From Aegilops tauschii subsp. strangulata (lineage: Eukaryota; Streptophyta; Magnoliopsida; Poales; Poaceae), in assembly GCF_002575655.3 (NCBI RefSeq), contig NC_053036.3:161238627-161302626 (forward strand): a DNA stretch of 64,000 bases. Reading direction: 5' to 3'. The notes beneath the pieces are model-generated. The model saw nothing but the letters and a program-made list of their open reading frames with translations, had not been told where the DNA came from and did not search any database. The position numbers were made by a program, and so were the translations under genes. Shown in pieces: positions 23,015 through 35,045 of the stretch. Positions within the stretch are counted from its first letter, which is position 1, and each line of letters starts with the position of its first letter.

Positions 23015-24757
23015 AGAATGCAATATGATCCTAAGTTTGCTACTTCGCCTATCTTTGTTACTGATAAGGATTATGAATTCTCTGTCAATCCTGAGTTAAT
23101 TACATTGGTTGAATCTGATCCTTTCCATGGTTATGAATCTGAAACTGTTGTGACACATCTTACTAAATTGAATGACATAGCCACCCTATTTGCGCACGAG
23201 GAAAAAAATCGCTATTACTATATTCTTAAGTTGTTTCCTTTCTCATTAAAGGGTGATGCTAAGATATGGTTTAATTCTCTTGCTCCTGGTTGTGTGTGTA
23301 GTCCCCAAGATATGATATATTACTTATTTGAAAAATATTTCCTGCTCATAAGAAACAAGCTGCTTTACAGGAAATGTTTAACTTTGTGCAAATTGAAGAA
23401 GAGAGTCTCCCACAACCTTGGGGGAGGCTTCTCCAATTACTTAATGCTTTGCTTGATCATCCTCTCAAGAAAAATGAAATACTTTATGTCTTTTATAATG
23501 GACTAACTGATGCTTCTAGGGACCACCTAGATAGTTGTGTTGGTTGTGTTTTCAGGGAATGAACTGTTGAACAAGCTGAAGAATTTATTGAATAATATAT
23601 TGAGTAATGATAATGATTGGACTCTTCCTGAACCACCGAATAAGAGGGGTATTCTATTTCACAGTCCTGAAGATATGCAAGAGGCAAATAAATTTATGAA
23701 GGAAAAAGGTATTAAAGCTGAAGCTGTTAAGAATTTACCACCTACTGAAGAAATACATGGTCTGAATACCCCGACACGGGTAGTAGAGGTAAATTCTCTC
23801 TATACATTTGATGAAGGTCATATTCCTTATAATAAATCTGCTAGTCAATGCTTGGATGAATTTGATAACTTTATTGTTAAACAAGAAGACTTCAATGCAT
23901 ATGTTAGTAGACAATTGAAACGAAATGCTTTTATGCTTGAACGCTTGGGTGATTATATGTTTAGCACAGTTAATGATCTCAAGATTGTTAGTAAACATGC
24001 TTCTATGGTAAAAACTCAAGTAGAAGAAGTTCTCAAGGCACAAAATGATTTGCTTAATGAAATGAATAATAAGATGAATGATCATGTTGTTAGAGTTATG
24101 ACTAGAGGTGGTAAAATGACTTTGTATCCTGAGGGCCATCCTAAGAGAATTGAGCAAGATTCTCAGAGAAGTAATAGAGATGCACCTAGTCCACCTAAGA
24201 AGAAAAAGAAAAATGATACTCCCTCCATTCCACAATGTAGTGCCTATAGATTTTTATGGAAGTCAAACTTCGCCAACTTTCACCAAGTGTATAGAGAAAA
24301 TAGTCTACATCTACAATACCAAACATGTACATTCTGAAAATATAACTCATGATGTATCCAGTGATGTGCATTTGGTATTCTAGATGTACCTACTTTTCTC
24401 TATAAACATGGTAAAAGTTTGTAATGTTTGACTTCTGCAAAAATCTAAAAGCACTACACTAAAGAACAAAGGGAGTAGGACTTTGCATGCTTCTAGTGAA
24501 CCTACTATAGACACACCTGAGAATCCAAATGATATTTTATTTCTGATGCTGAAACATAATCTGGTGATGAACATGAGCCTAGTAATAATGTTAATGATGA
24601 TGCTCATTTTGATGCTCAACCTAGTAATGATAATGATGTGGAGATAGAACCTGATGTTGATCTTGATAACCCACAACCTAAGAATAAGAGATATGATAAG
24701 AGAGACTTCATTGCTAGGAAACATGGTTAAGAAAGAGAACCATGGGTTCAGAAACCC
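23015..24757 (+). pseudogene. gag of the WHAM-like element, second part
   Basis: Continues the gene broken at 6380. Capsid-type text: YDPKFATSPIFVTDKDYEFS, KLNDIATLFAHEEKNRYYY, PFSLKGDAKIWFNSLAPG (Retrotrans_gag signature). A frame change near 23320-23370 leads to IEEESLPQPWGRLLQLLNAL and GLTDASRDHLDS, then stops at about 23560, after which 23537-24216 is open in a third frame (a long charged linker, MKEKGIKAEAVKNLPPTEE ... KKKKKND). A Stowaway MITE interrupts it at 24219-24475. Beyond that the acidic linker (DNPQPKNKRYDKRDF) is read with more stops. Not functional. Confidence 0.75.
24219..24475. mobile_element. Stowaway-type (Tc1/Mariner) MITE, 257 bp
   Basis: Terminal inverted repeats CTCCCTCCATTCC... 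and ...GAACAAAGGGAG, each flanked by TA (24217-24218 and 24476-24477). The two halves are near inverted copies (CACAATGTAGTGCCTATAGA / TCTAAAAGCACTACACT), so the whole is an imperfect hairpin. It interrupts the gag linker of the WHAM-like element. No coding capacity. Confidence 0.9.
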
Positions 24758-25443
24758 ATGCCCTTTCCTCCTAAACCATCCAAGAAAAAGGATGGTGAAG
24801 AATTTGAGCGCTTTGTTGAAATGCTTAGACCTGTGTTTTTGCGTATGTGTTTAACTGATATTCTAAAAATGTGTCCTTATGCTAAGTATATGAAAGATAT
24901 TGTTCCAAATAAAAGAAAGATACCGGAAGGTAAAATTTCCACCATGCTTGCTAATTATAAATTTAAGGGTGGAATACCAAAGAAACTAGGAGATCCAGGA
25001 ATACCAACTATACCATGCTCCATTAAAAGAAACTATGTTAAATCTATTTTATGTGATCTAGGAGCCGGTATTAGTGGTATGCCTTTCTCTTTGTATCATA
25101 GACTTGATTTGAATAAGTTGACACCAACTGAAATCTCTTTGCACATGGCCAATAAATCAACCGCTATACCCATCGGTATTTGCGAGGATGTGCTTTCGTA
25201 GCTGCAAATGTTACTATCTTCACAAACTTTGTTATTCTTGATATACCCGAGGACGACAGTATGTCGATAATCCTTGGTAGACCCTTTTTAATACTTCAGG
25301 GGATGTTATTGATTGCAACAAAGGCAATGCCACTTTTCATGTTAATGGTAATGAGCATACAGTACACTTTACAAAGAAACAACCTCAAGTTAATAGCATC
25401 AATTCTATTGGAAAATTTCAACAATTGCTATTGGAGGTTTTGA
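24758..25443 (+). pseudogene. Protease-like region of the WHAM-like element
   Basis: The frame 24758-25201 reads a linker (PFPPKPSKKKDGEEFERFVE), a conserved stretch (CPYAKYMKDI), IPCSIKRNYVKSILCDLGAG and LYHRLDLNKLTPTEISL. The CDLGAG loop stands where a retropepsin has D-[ST]-G. A stop/frame change at 25201 is followed in the next frame by ANVTIFTNFVILDIPEDDS and SIILGRPF, the ILGRPF box that closes the retropepsin fold. The frame then degrades. No reverse transcriptase follows; the gag-protease block ends near 25520. Confidence 0.65.
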
Positions 25444-25529
25444 ATTCCCTGTTCCTACTATCAAAAAGAAATATGATATTCTTATAGTTGGGTACATGCA
25501 TATCCCCGTTGAGGTAACCTAGTGTTATA

Positions 25530-26308
25530 CGCAGATTCTCCGGTTTCATGTCATTCTGAAGAAGTTTGTTAATAAGACTTGATCAACCATGTTAATGGAT
25601 TCCTTTTGACAGGCATGAGATGGATGAAATTAGTAAACACAACTTTCTATACCCACTTTTTACTTTATGTTATTTAGAATAAATAAAGTATAAATGCTAT
25701 TATTTTACTGTTTTCTGAATTATCCGTGCAATAAAAATGACCAGAAAATAAAAGTTCTCCAAATGCCCTGAAAATTTAGTATGATTTTTCTATAATATTT
25801 AAGAATTTTTGGCACTCAACACACCTCAAGGGGGTGCACCAGGGGCCACAAGCCCACAGGGCGCGCCCACCCCCTGGGCGCGCCTACAAGGCTTGTGGGT
25901 CCCACATGGGTCCCCCTCACTTATTCCAGCACCCATCCACTTCGTCTTCCTCCAGAAAAATGCCACCATTGCTCAAACCCGTGTTCTTGCTCATTTTGCT
26001 GCCATTTTTGATCTCCTTGCTCGGAACTCCGTTTCCAAAACTGTTTCGGGGGATTGCTCTTTGGTATGTGACTCCTCCAATGGTCCAATTAGTTTTTGTT
26101 CTAGTGCTTTATATATTGCAAATTTTTGCTGTTGTGGTGACCTTGTTCTTGGGCTTGCATGTCAAATTTATATGGTCCAAAGTAGTTTTGTTACATGATA
26201 TAGCCTCTAGACACTTGTGGGAGTAGTTGCTATCAATTTTGTTGAGTTTTGTTCACTTTTATTTTGAGTCACTTACAATTTGAGAAATTTTCAGAGAAAA
26301 GAAAAACC
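25530..26308 (+). other. Non-coding linker between protease and extra ORF of the WHAM-like element
   Basis: AT-rich to 25800, then a GC-rich inverted pair (GGGCGCGCCCACC / CTGGGCGCGCC, 25858-25885) and a leader. Possible splice or internal promoter region for the ORF that follows; no direct evidence. Confidence 0.45.
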
Positions 26309-27238
26309 ATGAGGAGGTGGTTAAGGGGTTCTTTGAGCCGGAATTCAGAAGAAAATGAAAATGAGGAGAAGAAGAAGAAGCCCAAGTACAACCTTCCTCG
26401 CACTGCGGAGGTTCGGCCATGTGACTGGCCAAGTGACACGTTCTTGAGAGAGGCTGGAATTTATGATGATTTCTATTATTTGGTGGAGAATGCAGGCCTC
26501 CTTCCTTTCCTTCGAGATAAGTGTGATCAATACCTCCTACTCACTAATACCTTCGTGCAAAATTTTCACTTTCATCTAGGAAGGATCCTCCCATGGTAGG
26601 ATTTCACTTGTATGATGTCCCTAAGCGAATGACACTTTATGATTTTTGTGATGTTTGCAAAATACCTTATGAGGGCAGCATCAGTGAGCCACGTCCTAGG
26701 GATGTTGAGGATTTCCTTTCTGGAACTACTATGGGGGGAGAGAGACGGGTGTCGGAAGCGAGAGTGGCTAGTCTACATTTTCTTGTTTTATGCTATTATT
26801 CTATTTCCTGGGAGATGTTTGATTGGTCGTGGGGTGAGTGGAGGCCTCAGTGTCCCTGACCTTGCCATTTTGCGCCATGCTTTATTTGCTGCGAGAACTT
26901 TTAGTTTGGGTGCTATTATTGCTCGACGGTTGAACATGAATCACTCGAAGGGTACTATTTTTGGAGGTGTCTATGCCTCCCGCCTCGCTAAACATTTTGA
27001 GATACCCATTAGGCATGATGAGAAGGAGGGGATATTGTTACCAACTAAATATTTAAACTATGCTAGTATGATAGCACATGATATTATTGCCAAGGATGAT
27101 GACAAGCGACTCTTATACAACCTAGTATATAGTCAGGTACTTGTGAGATTATTACCTTGCCTGCACCTTCTTTGTTCTATATTCGTTCAGGCAGGTACAC
27201 CATTATGCCCGAGGACATTTACACATACTAGAGGCTAA
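26309..27238 (+). pseudogene. Extra ORF of the WHAM-like element, unknown function, frameshifted
   Basis: ATG 26309 opens a 97-codon frame with a basic/acidic head (SEENENEEKKKKPKYNLPR) and TAEVRPCDWPSDTFLREAG, stopping at 26599. The text continues in a second frame from 26593 (FHLYDVPKRMTLYDFCDVCK, SISEPRPRDVEDFL). A third frame from about 26790 runs to 27238 (PDLAILRHALFAARTFSLGA, GGVYASRLAKHFEIPIRHDE). Two frameshifts therefore split a single gene of about 310 codons. I recall the same gene in the place of pol in other copies of this family, so it was conserved, but no function or known domain can be given. Confidence 0.6.
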
Positions 27239-27609
27239 CACAACCTCCAGCACCTGAGCCAGCACCAGTTCCTGATCCGTATTAGGAGCCTATTTATCAG
27301 TGGGAGCCATAGGAGCTCACCAACCAGTGGAACCCTCAGGACCCTCCGCCGTATCGAGGAGAGGGTTATTTCGAGCCGTGGCCCTAGACCAACTTAGGCA
27401 AAAATCCTAAGCTTGGGGGAGTATGTATTTCTCACCGACATTACATTCATGTTCACACATTCATTCTAGTTGTCGGTGTTCATCATTTTTCATTGTATTA
27501 TCCATGTTAGTTTATTTTTCTTGCTTTATTCTTGTGTGTTCGAAAAACTTTGATAAAATCCAAAAAAAATATTTCTCGCTTCTTTTTAGTTTTTCTTTCT
27601 AGTTTAATT
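27239..27609 (+). other. 3' non-coding part of the WHAM-like element
   Basis: Proline/glutamine-coding remnants to 27400, then CCTAAGCTTGGGGGAGTATG and A/T-rich sequence. The LTR insertion at 27615 interrupts it; it resumes at 28929 and runs to 29160. Confidence 0.55.
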
Positions 27610-27614
27610 AGTTG

Positions 27615-28923
27615 TGTAAGTGCATCTAGTGCCATCCCTAGTTGGTTTTGGAGTATTGATGAAAACGTGGTTGAGGGAATAATGTGTTTGTGAGAATTAC
27701 AGGATAACACATGTAGTAGTCCCTCATAGATTCGGTTTACCTACCGGAGATGACCCCTAAAAATGTATGAAGACATTAAAGACAATGGTGGTTCATGAAT
27801 ACATTCACTTGAAGACTATGGAGTGCAAAGACATAGTTTCTTTCGTAGTTTCCTTTCATTCTTCATTGAGTCATAGGAACCACCGTACTGTTAAGAGGGG
27901 TCCAAGTGAACAAAGTCAGATGACTGAAGTGATGGTCAACCAAAATCCTATGTCTTCGAGCGAAGACAATAAGAGCAAATCTTATCCAGAGCTGGATGAG
28001 TCTGCTTTGCTTGTAGCCCAAGCCAAGCTATCGCATGTGTTTGAAATCCGACCATTGGACATGTGTTCGTTCCTTAGTGACCCGGGGTCATTTCAGACAT
28101 ATCATGTCGGGTTGCCTCCTGTCTATAAATAGTCCACCCCCTACACCATAAATTGGTGGCTGCTCAGAGTTAGTGCACGACTTTTGTTATTTGAGAGCAA
28201 CCCACTTCCGAAGCCTTTGAGAGAGATATCCTTGCGAGGACAAAGCCCAAAACACCCAGAGCCAAAGAGTGTTAGGCATCATTGAAGTCTTTCTGCCCGC
28301 GTGACCTGAAGACTTGTTACACTTGAGGACTGTGTATCCTCCAGCCGGTTAGGGGTCACGTTCTGAGGATCCAGGAGTCATTGTGGATCGCCAGTGAACA
28401 GAGTCTGTGAAGGTTTGGAAGTCTACCTTGAAGACTTACCAGAGTGATTGGGCGAGGACTGGGTGTCCTTAGATCAAGGGGAATAAGGTGAAGGCACGGT
28501 CTTCTAAGTTCAATCTCAGCCTCCCTAACGAGACGTACAGTTGTCGAAGCAAATAGAACTGGTCTACCAAATGCTTGTCTTCACCAAGCTACTGGTTCTA
28601 CCCCGCCCTCACTTCCTTACTTTTCAATTTGTCTTCCTGAATTCATTGCATGCTTGCCTGATTTGTTTGATTTCACTGTGTGAAGACTATTACCTGTTTG
28701 GCTTCATACTGTCTTCCATTCCGATCCATACTACCTAGCTCCTGTTAGTCTTCGTGCTTTCATTACATTGCTTAATTGACTATGTCTTGTCTAGTGTAGT
28801 TCATCTTCCGCTGCATATCATATTGGTTCATTCTAACAGTTTGTCTTCAAAGACCTCGTGTTTTGAAGACTTTCATAAAAATCGCCTATTGACCCCCCCT
28901 CTAGTCGATAACTAGCACTTTCA
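27615..28923 (+). mobile_element. Solo LTR, 1.31 kb (probably Copia-type)
   Basis: TGTAAGTGCATCTAG ... ACTAGCACTTTCA with perfect 5-bp duplications AGTTG (27610-27614 and 28924-28928). TATA box GTCTATAAATAGTCC at about 28122 sets the plus strand. No internal region, so it is a solo LTR. The text GAAGACTTACCAGAGTGATT and CGCCTATTGACCCCCCCTCTAG is typical of a Triticeae Copia LTR as I remember it; the superfamily cannot be proven from an LTR alone. Confidence 0.85.
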
Positions 28924-29160
28924 AGTTGTAGTATTAAAAGAAAACACACAAAGATTTCTCGTTCTTCTTTTGCTTGTTGGGAGCTTTCCTGTGTAAATAG
29001 TTTTTCTCGTTTTTGTTCTACTTTCTTTAGAAAAACAAAAACTCCAAAAATATTTCAATGTGTTTCTTTGAAATTATTTTCTTTTTCTTTGGGTCGTAAG
29101 GAGAAGAGCACGATGAAAATGTTGAGTGGCTCTCATATGCATTATTGCTTATCTAACAAA

Positions 29161-29815
29161 CACTGGTGCACGTCGGTCCTAAACAAATGGTTTTTAACCC
29201 CTTTCCACGACGACATTTGGAACCGTAGCCAAGTGAGTGTAGGCAATAGGGGGGTCCTCCGCACACGACCTAGAAACCGTCGGGGATATGCCCTCCTGGC
29301 ACACACGCTCATAAAAATGAGGTTGTGTGTGACCGGCGAGCGCTCAAATACAGAAATACGTACAGTAGAGCTAAAAAATACAATTATACGGCGAAATTGT
29401 TTCCGGTCGCAAGTACATCCCACACAGTCAGTCCCGCCTAAACGTTTCCGTTTGTATGTACATCCCACACAGTCATTCCAAGGAAAACGTTTCCGTTCAT
29501 AGGTACATCACACACAAATTTTCCTGTTAAATCGTTTGTGATAGCGTTGCCATTGCACACGATATTAATAATTTTATCGTTTGCGTTATTGAATGCATCA
29601 CACACGATGCGTAGAAGAAACTGTGTGGCAAAGGCTGTCCATCACACACACTTTTTATGTGGTAAACATTTGCGCAAGGTGGCCTAACGCAAACAGTTTT
29701 CAAGAGAAAGTCGTGTGTGTAGTGGAGATTGATCGCACACGTAGTGGATCCTAGAAACGTTTCTGATCTCCACGTATATCGCAGACGTTTCGCTTTCGCA
29801 AACTGTGTGCAGTGT
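29161..29815. repeat. Terminal and subterminal region of the outer CACTA
   Basis: CACTGGTGCACGTCGG..., then GGTTTTTAACCCCTTTCC, then short motifs in both orientations: CATCCCACACAGTCA (twice), CATCACACACGATGCG, GATCGCACACG and AAACTGTGTGCAGTG. In CACTA elements, repeated subterminal motifs are binding sites for the element's DNA-binding protein; the unit here appears to be CGCACACGGTT/CACACAGTT. Confidence 0.7.
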
Positions 29816-30881
29816 AATCCCTAATTAATCCATAATTAATCCCTAATTTAAAAATCACATGTTTTGAATTTGAAAGTAGGCAATCACTTATTTCATATCC
29901 AACCATGTTTATTACAAATATAGGTTCAACCACGAATCCATAATTCGATGCACAGGTACATATACTGAAGAACTACAGAAGCACCAAGTAAAGAATGATG
30001 AACCACAAGTGTACTAAAGACCGTAAAGAGAGAGGCGAAAGACATTCTTGTTGCTGGAGAAGGTGAAGCAGAATGCCCATATTGTGCCCTCCTCCATGCG
30101 TAAGGCGCGCATGACTCTAGGCCAACCCCGTGTGATGGCTGCCCGTCCATCCTTCACTGTCTTCATTAGGACTTCTCGATGCTCATTGTAGTCTGGATGA
30201 AATACTTTAACCTTCATTGCGTGTCCACCAAGCATGTAATAGGACTCACTCTTGGTGCAGCAGGGTACGATTCAAATCACAACCTCTTCATGAATGAACC
30301 AACAACTAAAAAACATGCATGAACGCAAAACCACAGGGGGCATCCCCAGACAAACCAAAAGGTTCTCTCTGATTATAGATAGTAGCAAAATTGCCAAAAC
30401 ATTAAAGACCTGATCACAAATTGTGCTTTTGACCAACCAACTTTCAGTACAACCGATTGCAGCAAAAACTAGGTAGAATAGTTCAATATCCAGACACGGG
30501 TAAAACTAGGGATGGCGCCAGCGCCCAATCATGCCAGAACTAGATCAAAGCGCCACACGGGGAGCAGGAGCTCCAGGGACAGCACGCGAGGTAATCTTGA
30601 GTGAACTGCTTCAGGAACCACTGGGAACGAAAAAGATTCATAAATTGTTGTCTAATAACTCATTATGGGCAGTAAAAAGAGAAGGCTGTAGATCATAAAC
30701 AAATAATTTGCTTGCCACCATCCGTATCTTTTTGCTAATAATCCTTATCAGTTTCCTCACTTGACGCTTGTTCATCAATATCTCATTGCCCCATACGCAG
30801 AAAGGGTCGATGCGTGGACCCTTGCCGAGGGCATATGTACCTACAAGCAACAAGTCAATATTAGAAGCTAACTAGTGTCCA

Positions 30882-30925
30882 GGCCTGGATCTGTATTCAC
30901 TACATTATGGAACGACGGGGGGAGT
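30882..30925 (-). mobile_element. Single end of a Stowaway-like MITE (remnant)
   Basis: The minus strand reads ACTCCCCCCGTCGTTCCATAA TGTAGTG, close to a Stowaway terminus with the CACAATGTAGTG that follows it in the MITE at 24219. The second terminus is not seen. It lies in an intron of the B3 pseudogene. Confidence 0.4.
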
Positions 30926-31439
30926 ACAAGCCGAGGGATGAAGCTAACCTCGGCGGAAAATGGTGGCCAATCCCGTTGTTGTCCTGCATAAGTAGTGGAA
31001 AGGCATGATAAGTACAACAATCTTAACATCAAACAAATATAGCAAAGGTAAACAACATCATCTCCAAATGATAGCTTGAATGGGTTGGTTTCAGATGTTG
31101 TTAAAGCAGATATAAAATGGAAGGCAATGTTACCGAGAACAGGCTTAACAGCCATCAAATATTGCAATTCAAACTGGTATTGTTGAAAATGAATAGAACG
31201 TAGGTAATGCTTAAACATCAAACTGGATAAATGTGTAAAACTGAAATAAAGGGCATGTGTTAACTACACCAGGAATAACTGGAACCAAATATAGCCGTTC
31301 AAACCGGTATTGATGTAGTCGAGCGGCACAGTTCCGACTTGCACATAATGAACAACACATTGTGAATGACTGAAATAAACAAGGCATAAATGACCAGTAT
31401 AACAACCAAATATAGCCATTGAAAACTGGACAGAGTCTC

Positions 31440-31900
31440 ACTGCAACCTACCTAACAAGCAAATACAGATAAGCAGGGCATATGCTTGAAAACTGGATAA
31501 ATGCTCACTTCAACCAACCTAACAAGCAGATAAAGATAAACAAGGCATCTGCTTGATAACTGGACAAATGCTAAAAAAGGCAACCTAACAAGCAGATAAA
31601 GATAAACAAGGCATCTGCTTGATAACTGGACAAATGCTAAAAAAGCAACCTAACAACCAAATACAGATAAACAAGGCATCTGCTTGATAACTGGACAAAT
31701 GCTAAAAAAAGCAACCTAACAACCAAATACAGATAAACAAGGCATCTGCTTGATAATTGGACAAATACTCACTGCAACCAAACTAAGAACCAAATACAGA
31801 TAAACAAGGCATCTGCTCGATAACTGAAAAAATGCTCACTCCAACCAACCTAACAACCAAATACAGATAAACAAGGCATCTACTCACTATAAACAACCAA
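31440..31900. repeat. 67-70-bp tandem repeat in the B3-gene intron
   Basis: About 6.5 copies of a unit containing CAACCTAACAAGCAG, ATAAACAAGGCATCTGCTTG and ATAACTGGACAAATGC, spaced 66-71 bp. The copies become more different towards 31850. Confidence 0.85.
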
Positions 31901-33239
31901 ATATAGCCATTCGTGAAACTAAAGTGGACAATTCATACTTAAACATCACATAGACCTATTGAACAATACATTTTTGCATAACTGAAGTAATTAAACACGG
32001 CACAGTTAAAGCACCGCACGACAAATGCTACTACAACAAAGGGTACGGGTTGGCAAGCTAGAAAATGTAAGATTTGCTGATATAATGTTGCCTCACATCT
32101 CATGGACGGATCCTTCCAGTTGGAAGAGCACAGACCCATGGTGCACCCTCTGATGTCACAGATGGGTTGTTTCACCTTGGAAGAACCTTCGTGGGTGCCC
32201 TCCTCGTGGTCGTGGTCGATGAGATCTGACTTGGCAATTGAGGATCCCAAGCCGCCGCCATAGAACGTGTCCTTCAGAAGTGACAAAATGGGCTCAATGG
32301 CGTATAAAGCTCGCAAATCGTTAACCGCTTGGCGGAGGAGATCAGCAGCAGGGCCATCAAAGAGATCGATGGCGGTTGAACTAGAGGGGTTGGGGATGGA
32401 CCACTTAACCTGTGACATGGCCCGCGTGAAGTCGTCGGTGTGGATGAGCTTGATGTCATAGCCCGCTGACATGAACCCTTCGGCATGGCAACATAGTCAA
32501 CGTCTTCGCCGGCTTCTGCAGTGACGTGTTGCTCCGGGATCGACAGGTCGGGGCGAACGGCGGCTACCTCACCAACGTCCACCGGAGAGGCCATGATAAA
32601 CCTCTTCTTGGCCGAACGCTCGTCGGGCTCCCCGGGATACGTGGTCGAGCTTAGGCTGCGAAATTCTGGAGCAGGGGATGTGGATCTGGCGCGGAGGGAC
32701 ACCGCAGGCCTCATCTAAAAACTCAGGGGAGTGGGGCGGCGGTATGGGAATCGCTGGATAACCTGAACTTTATTATCTAAGCTAGGAGGAACGGGCAGGC
32801 TGGCAGGGTTGACGGCGGCGCCGGCGGCCGCGAGCTAGGGTTCGAAGGGGGGAGGGGTGGGTGGGGGACTGAGGGGGTGGTGGTGTTTGAGGATACGCCG
32901 CAGCTACTGAAAATTTTAGTAATGGTGGGTGGAGATGGTGGTGGACGAGGGAGGGCGACGGTTCAAATGCCTCGGCTACTGCAATTTTACTATAAGGTCG
33001 GTGCTAGAGGAGTGTGGGCGACGGTTGAAGTACGGCGGCTACTAAAATTTGGGTAAAGGAATTGATGCGGGGCAGGAGTGCCCAAGATCGCGCACGGTCC
33101 AATAACAATATGCGTGTATGATAATAAGGAAAAGTGGCACGGATCCGCCGATTTTTGCAACGCTCAAGGTGGGTAGTTTGTTTTTTATATTTCTAGATAG
33201 CTGGTCTATCGCACACGGTTCGTCCTAATTTCCAAATAA

Positions 33240-33830
33240 ACTTACCCGCCTTTAGCTTGCACAGGTGGTGGTTTTACAGCACACTTGCATCGCACACAGT
33301 TAAGCCAGTACCTCCACCCTTTGCTCGCGCTTGCGCGGTCGTGGTGATTTCAGCGCACTTGCATCGCACATAGTTGAGCCGGTACCTCCACCATTTGCTC
33401 ACACTTGCGCGGTCGTGGTGATTTCATCGCACTTGCATCGCACACGGTTGAGCCAGTACCTCCACCCTTTGCTCACGCTTGCGCGGTCGTGGTGATTTCA
33501 GCGCACTTGCATCGCACACGGTTGAGTCAGTACCTCCACCTTAATTTGCTCGTGCTTGCGTGGTCGTGGTAATTTCAGCGCACTTGCATTGCACACAGTT
33601 GAGCCAGTACCTCCACCTTAATTTGCTCGCTCTTGCGCGGTCGTGGTGATTTCAGCACACTTGCATCGCACACGGTTGAGCCAGTACCTCCACCTTAATT
33701 TGCTCGCGCTTGCGCGGTCGTGGTGATTTCAGCGCACTTGCATCGCACACGGTTGAGCCAGTACCTCCACCTTAATTTGCTCGTGCTTGCGCGGTCGTGG
33801 TGATTCACATCGCACTTGTATCGCACACGA
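33240..33830. repeat. 72-79-bp tandem repeat carrying CGCACACGGTT motifs
   Basis: Seven to eight copies of GATTTCAGCGCACTTGCATC / GCACACGGTTGAGCCAGTAC / CTCCACCTTAATTTGCTCG / TTGCGCGGTCGTG. Early copies lack a TTAA insertion, and the unit grows from about 73 to 78 bp along the array. The CGCACACGGTT word also recurs in the subterminal regions of both CACTA copies. Confidence 0.88.
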
Positions 33831-33879
33831 TTAAGATATTATACCCCGTGTCCGTTGAGGGTCATCGGAGTCTTTGCAG

Positions 33880-34980
33880 CAAAAAATAACGTTTGAGAAG
33901 GTCAAAAGACAGCCACACCAACATGTGGCCCAAATATATATGAGTGAAAGGGGTCGTCTGTGATGTTCAAAATTCCAATGCACAACTTTGACCCCGTGGG
34001 CCCACGGTTGGGCTTGTCATTGAAGATCGATGAGAGGGGCCAAAAGTCAAGAACCACGTGGAAGTGGCCAAATATATGTACGAATATTGTGGATGTTTAA
34101 AACTTTAAATACACAATGCATAACTTTGGTGGCACCTGCCTCGCAAACCCGAAAGCACCCAAACAACCACCTAACTAGGATATATATAATGACATAATGT
34201 CATACCTAGCTAAGATGCTTTGCCCACGACCTCCCACTTCGTGTCAGCGGGGCGGATGCACATAATGATCGATACTTTGGTCATACATGCATGTCGCCAT
34301 GACCTACCATAAGACGGACCAATGAATCTTTCGTTTGGTCAAATGACAGTTGTTGTTGTCGATAAACCGCTTGGGCCAATAGATTGAACCATCATAAAAA
34401 TTGGGCGAGAGGGACCACAAAACCAGCACCTCTTGCATGCGGCCCAAAATGATGTACGTTGGGAAGGGGTGATGTGTGTTTTCAATATAGAATAATGTAC
34501 AATTTAGATGTGGTGCCTACCTCTCGATACAGACAACAACCATGAAGGCAAGGTAGTTAAGGATGAGATACGTACACAGGGTTTGATGTAGGTCGAACCC
34601 AGCAATCCGAGCATCTGGGAGGGAATCTGGACAACGCATGAGCTCGAGCTTTGGTTAACCGACATTTGACGGTGACCGGCCCTAACACGAACTAGGAGGA
34701 ATCCATTCATGGCCAACACGTACCCCTCATTATGGGTCAAAGGGATGATATATATACACTCGGGAGCCCACAGATATCCGTGTCGTCACAAAAAACCGCA
34801 TAAGGGAGACATGGTCGATCAGAAGACCCCATATACACTGCATGCGGCCCGAAAATATGTATGGGTACGATGGTGTATGATGTGTTTAAATCCAAAATGC
34901 ACAACTTCGATGGGCCACGCCAACTACATTACAAAAACACCGTACCCGACTCCAAGCCTGGTTCAATACCTATGATGTCA
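33880..34980. repeat. Degenerate roughly 400-500-bp direct repeats in the outer CACTA
   Basis: Three diverged segments contain [AT]G[CT]GGCCC[AG]AAATAT followed by a GTATG-type run, a ...GATGTGTTTAAA/TTCAA stretch and AATGCACAACTT (about 33920, 34438 and 34842). Too diverged to define a unit exactly; no gene was seen. Confidence 0.45.
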
Positions 34981-35009
34981 GTTTCCCAACTTCGAAGGGC
35001 CGGCGGGGG

Positions 35010-35045
35010 GACACACACACACACACACACATATATACATCTATA
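35010..35045. repeat. (AC)n microsatellite
   Basis: About eleven AC dinucleotides followed by ATATATAC. Confidence 0.9.

Larger units (their letters stand above)
4448..29160 (+). mobile_element. WHAM-like (Athila-lineage) Gypsy element, heavily interrupted
   Basis: The element's own sequence is 4448-6380, 23015-27614 (apart from a MITE) and 28929-29160; the rest is later insertions. Parts in order: 5' LTR, degenerate primer site after 5818 (CTGGCGCAGTTGGCGCGGAG, resembling the CTGGCGCCGTTGCCGGGGA tRNA-Asp-type site of Athila-lineage elements), gag, protease-like region, then a separate ORF of unknown function where polymerase would be expected, then an A/T-rich 3' region. No reverse transcriptase or integrase is present, so it is probably a non-autonomous copy. 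Its 3' LTR is missing: at 29161 the outer CACTA begins and the element never resumes. The 5 bases before it are GGGGG. Confidence 0.75.
30014..32714 (-). pseudogene. B3-domain gene carried by the outer CACTA, broken
   Basis: Minus-strand gene of at least three exons. Exon 1 (about 32714-32095) starts MRPAVSLRARSTSPAPEF. A frameshift near 32490 moves the reading to SAGYDIKLIHTDDFTRAMSQ ... DHDHEEGTHEGSSKVKQPIC. An intron full of 67-70-bp repeats follows. A middle exon (about 30853-30540) reads NKRQVRKLIRIISKKIRMVA, then a frame change, then WFLKQFTQDYLA. The last exon (30235-30014) reads KVKVFHPDYNEHREVLMKTV, GRAAITRGWPRVMRALRMEE, GTIWAFCFTFSSNKNVFRLS. The GW...EG..xAFxF...LSLY pattern is a B3 domain. 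It lies 0.85 kb inside the terminus, reading outward. The domain call is strong; exon limits are estimates. Confidence 0.65.

Noticed and set aside
33240..33830. CRISPR-like spacing of repeats.
   Set aside because: Repeat units are contiguous without unique spacers, and the context is a plant transposon.
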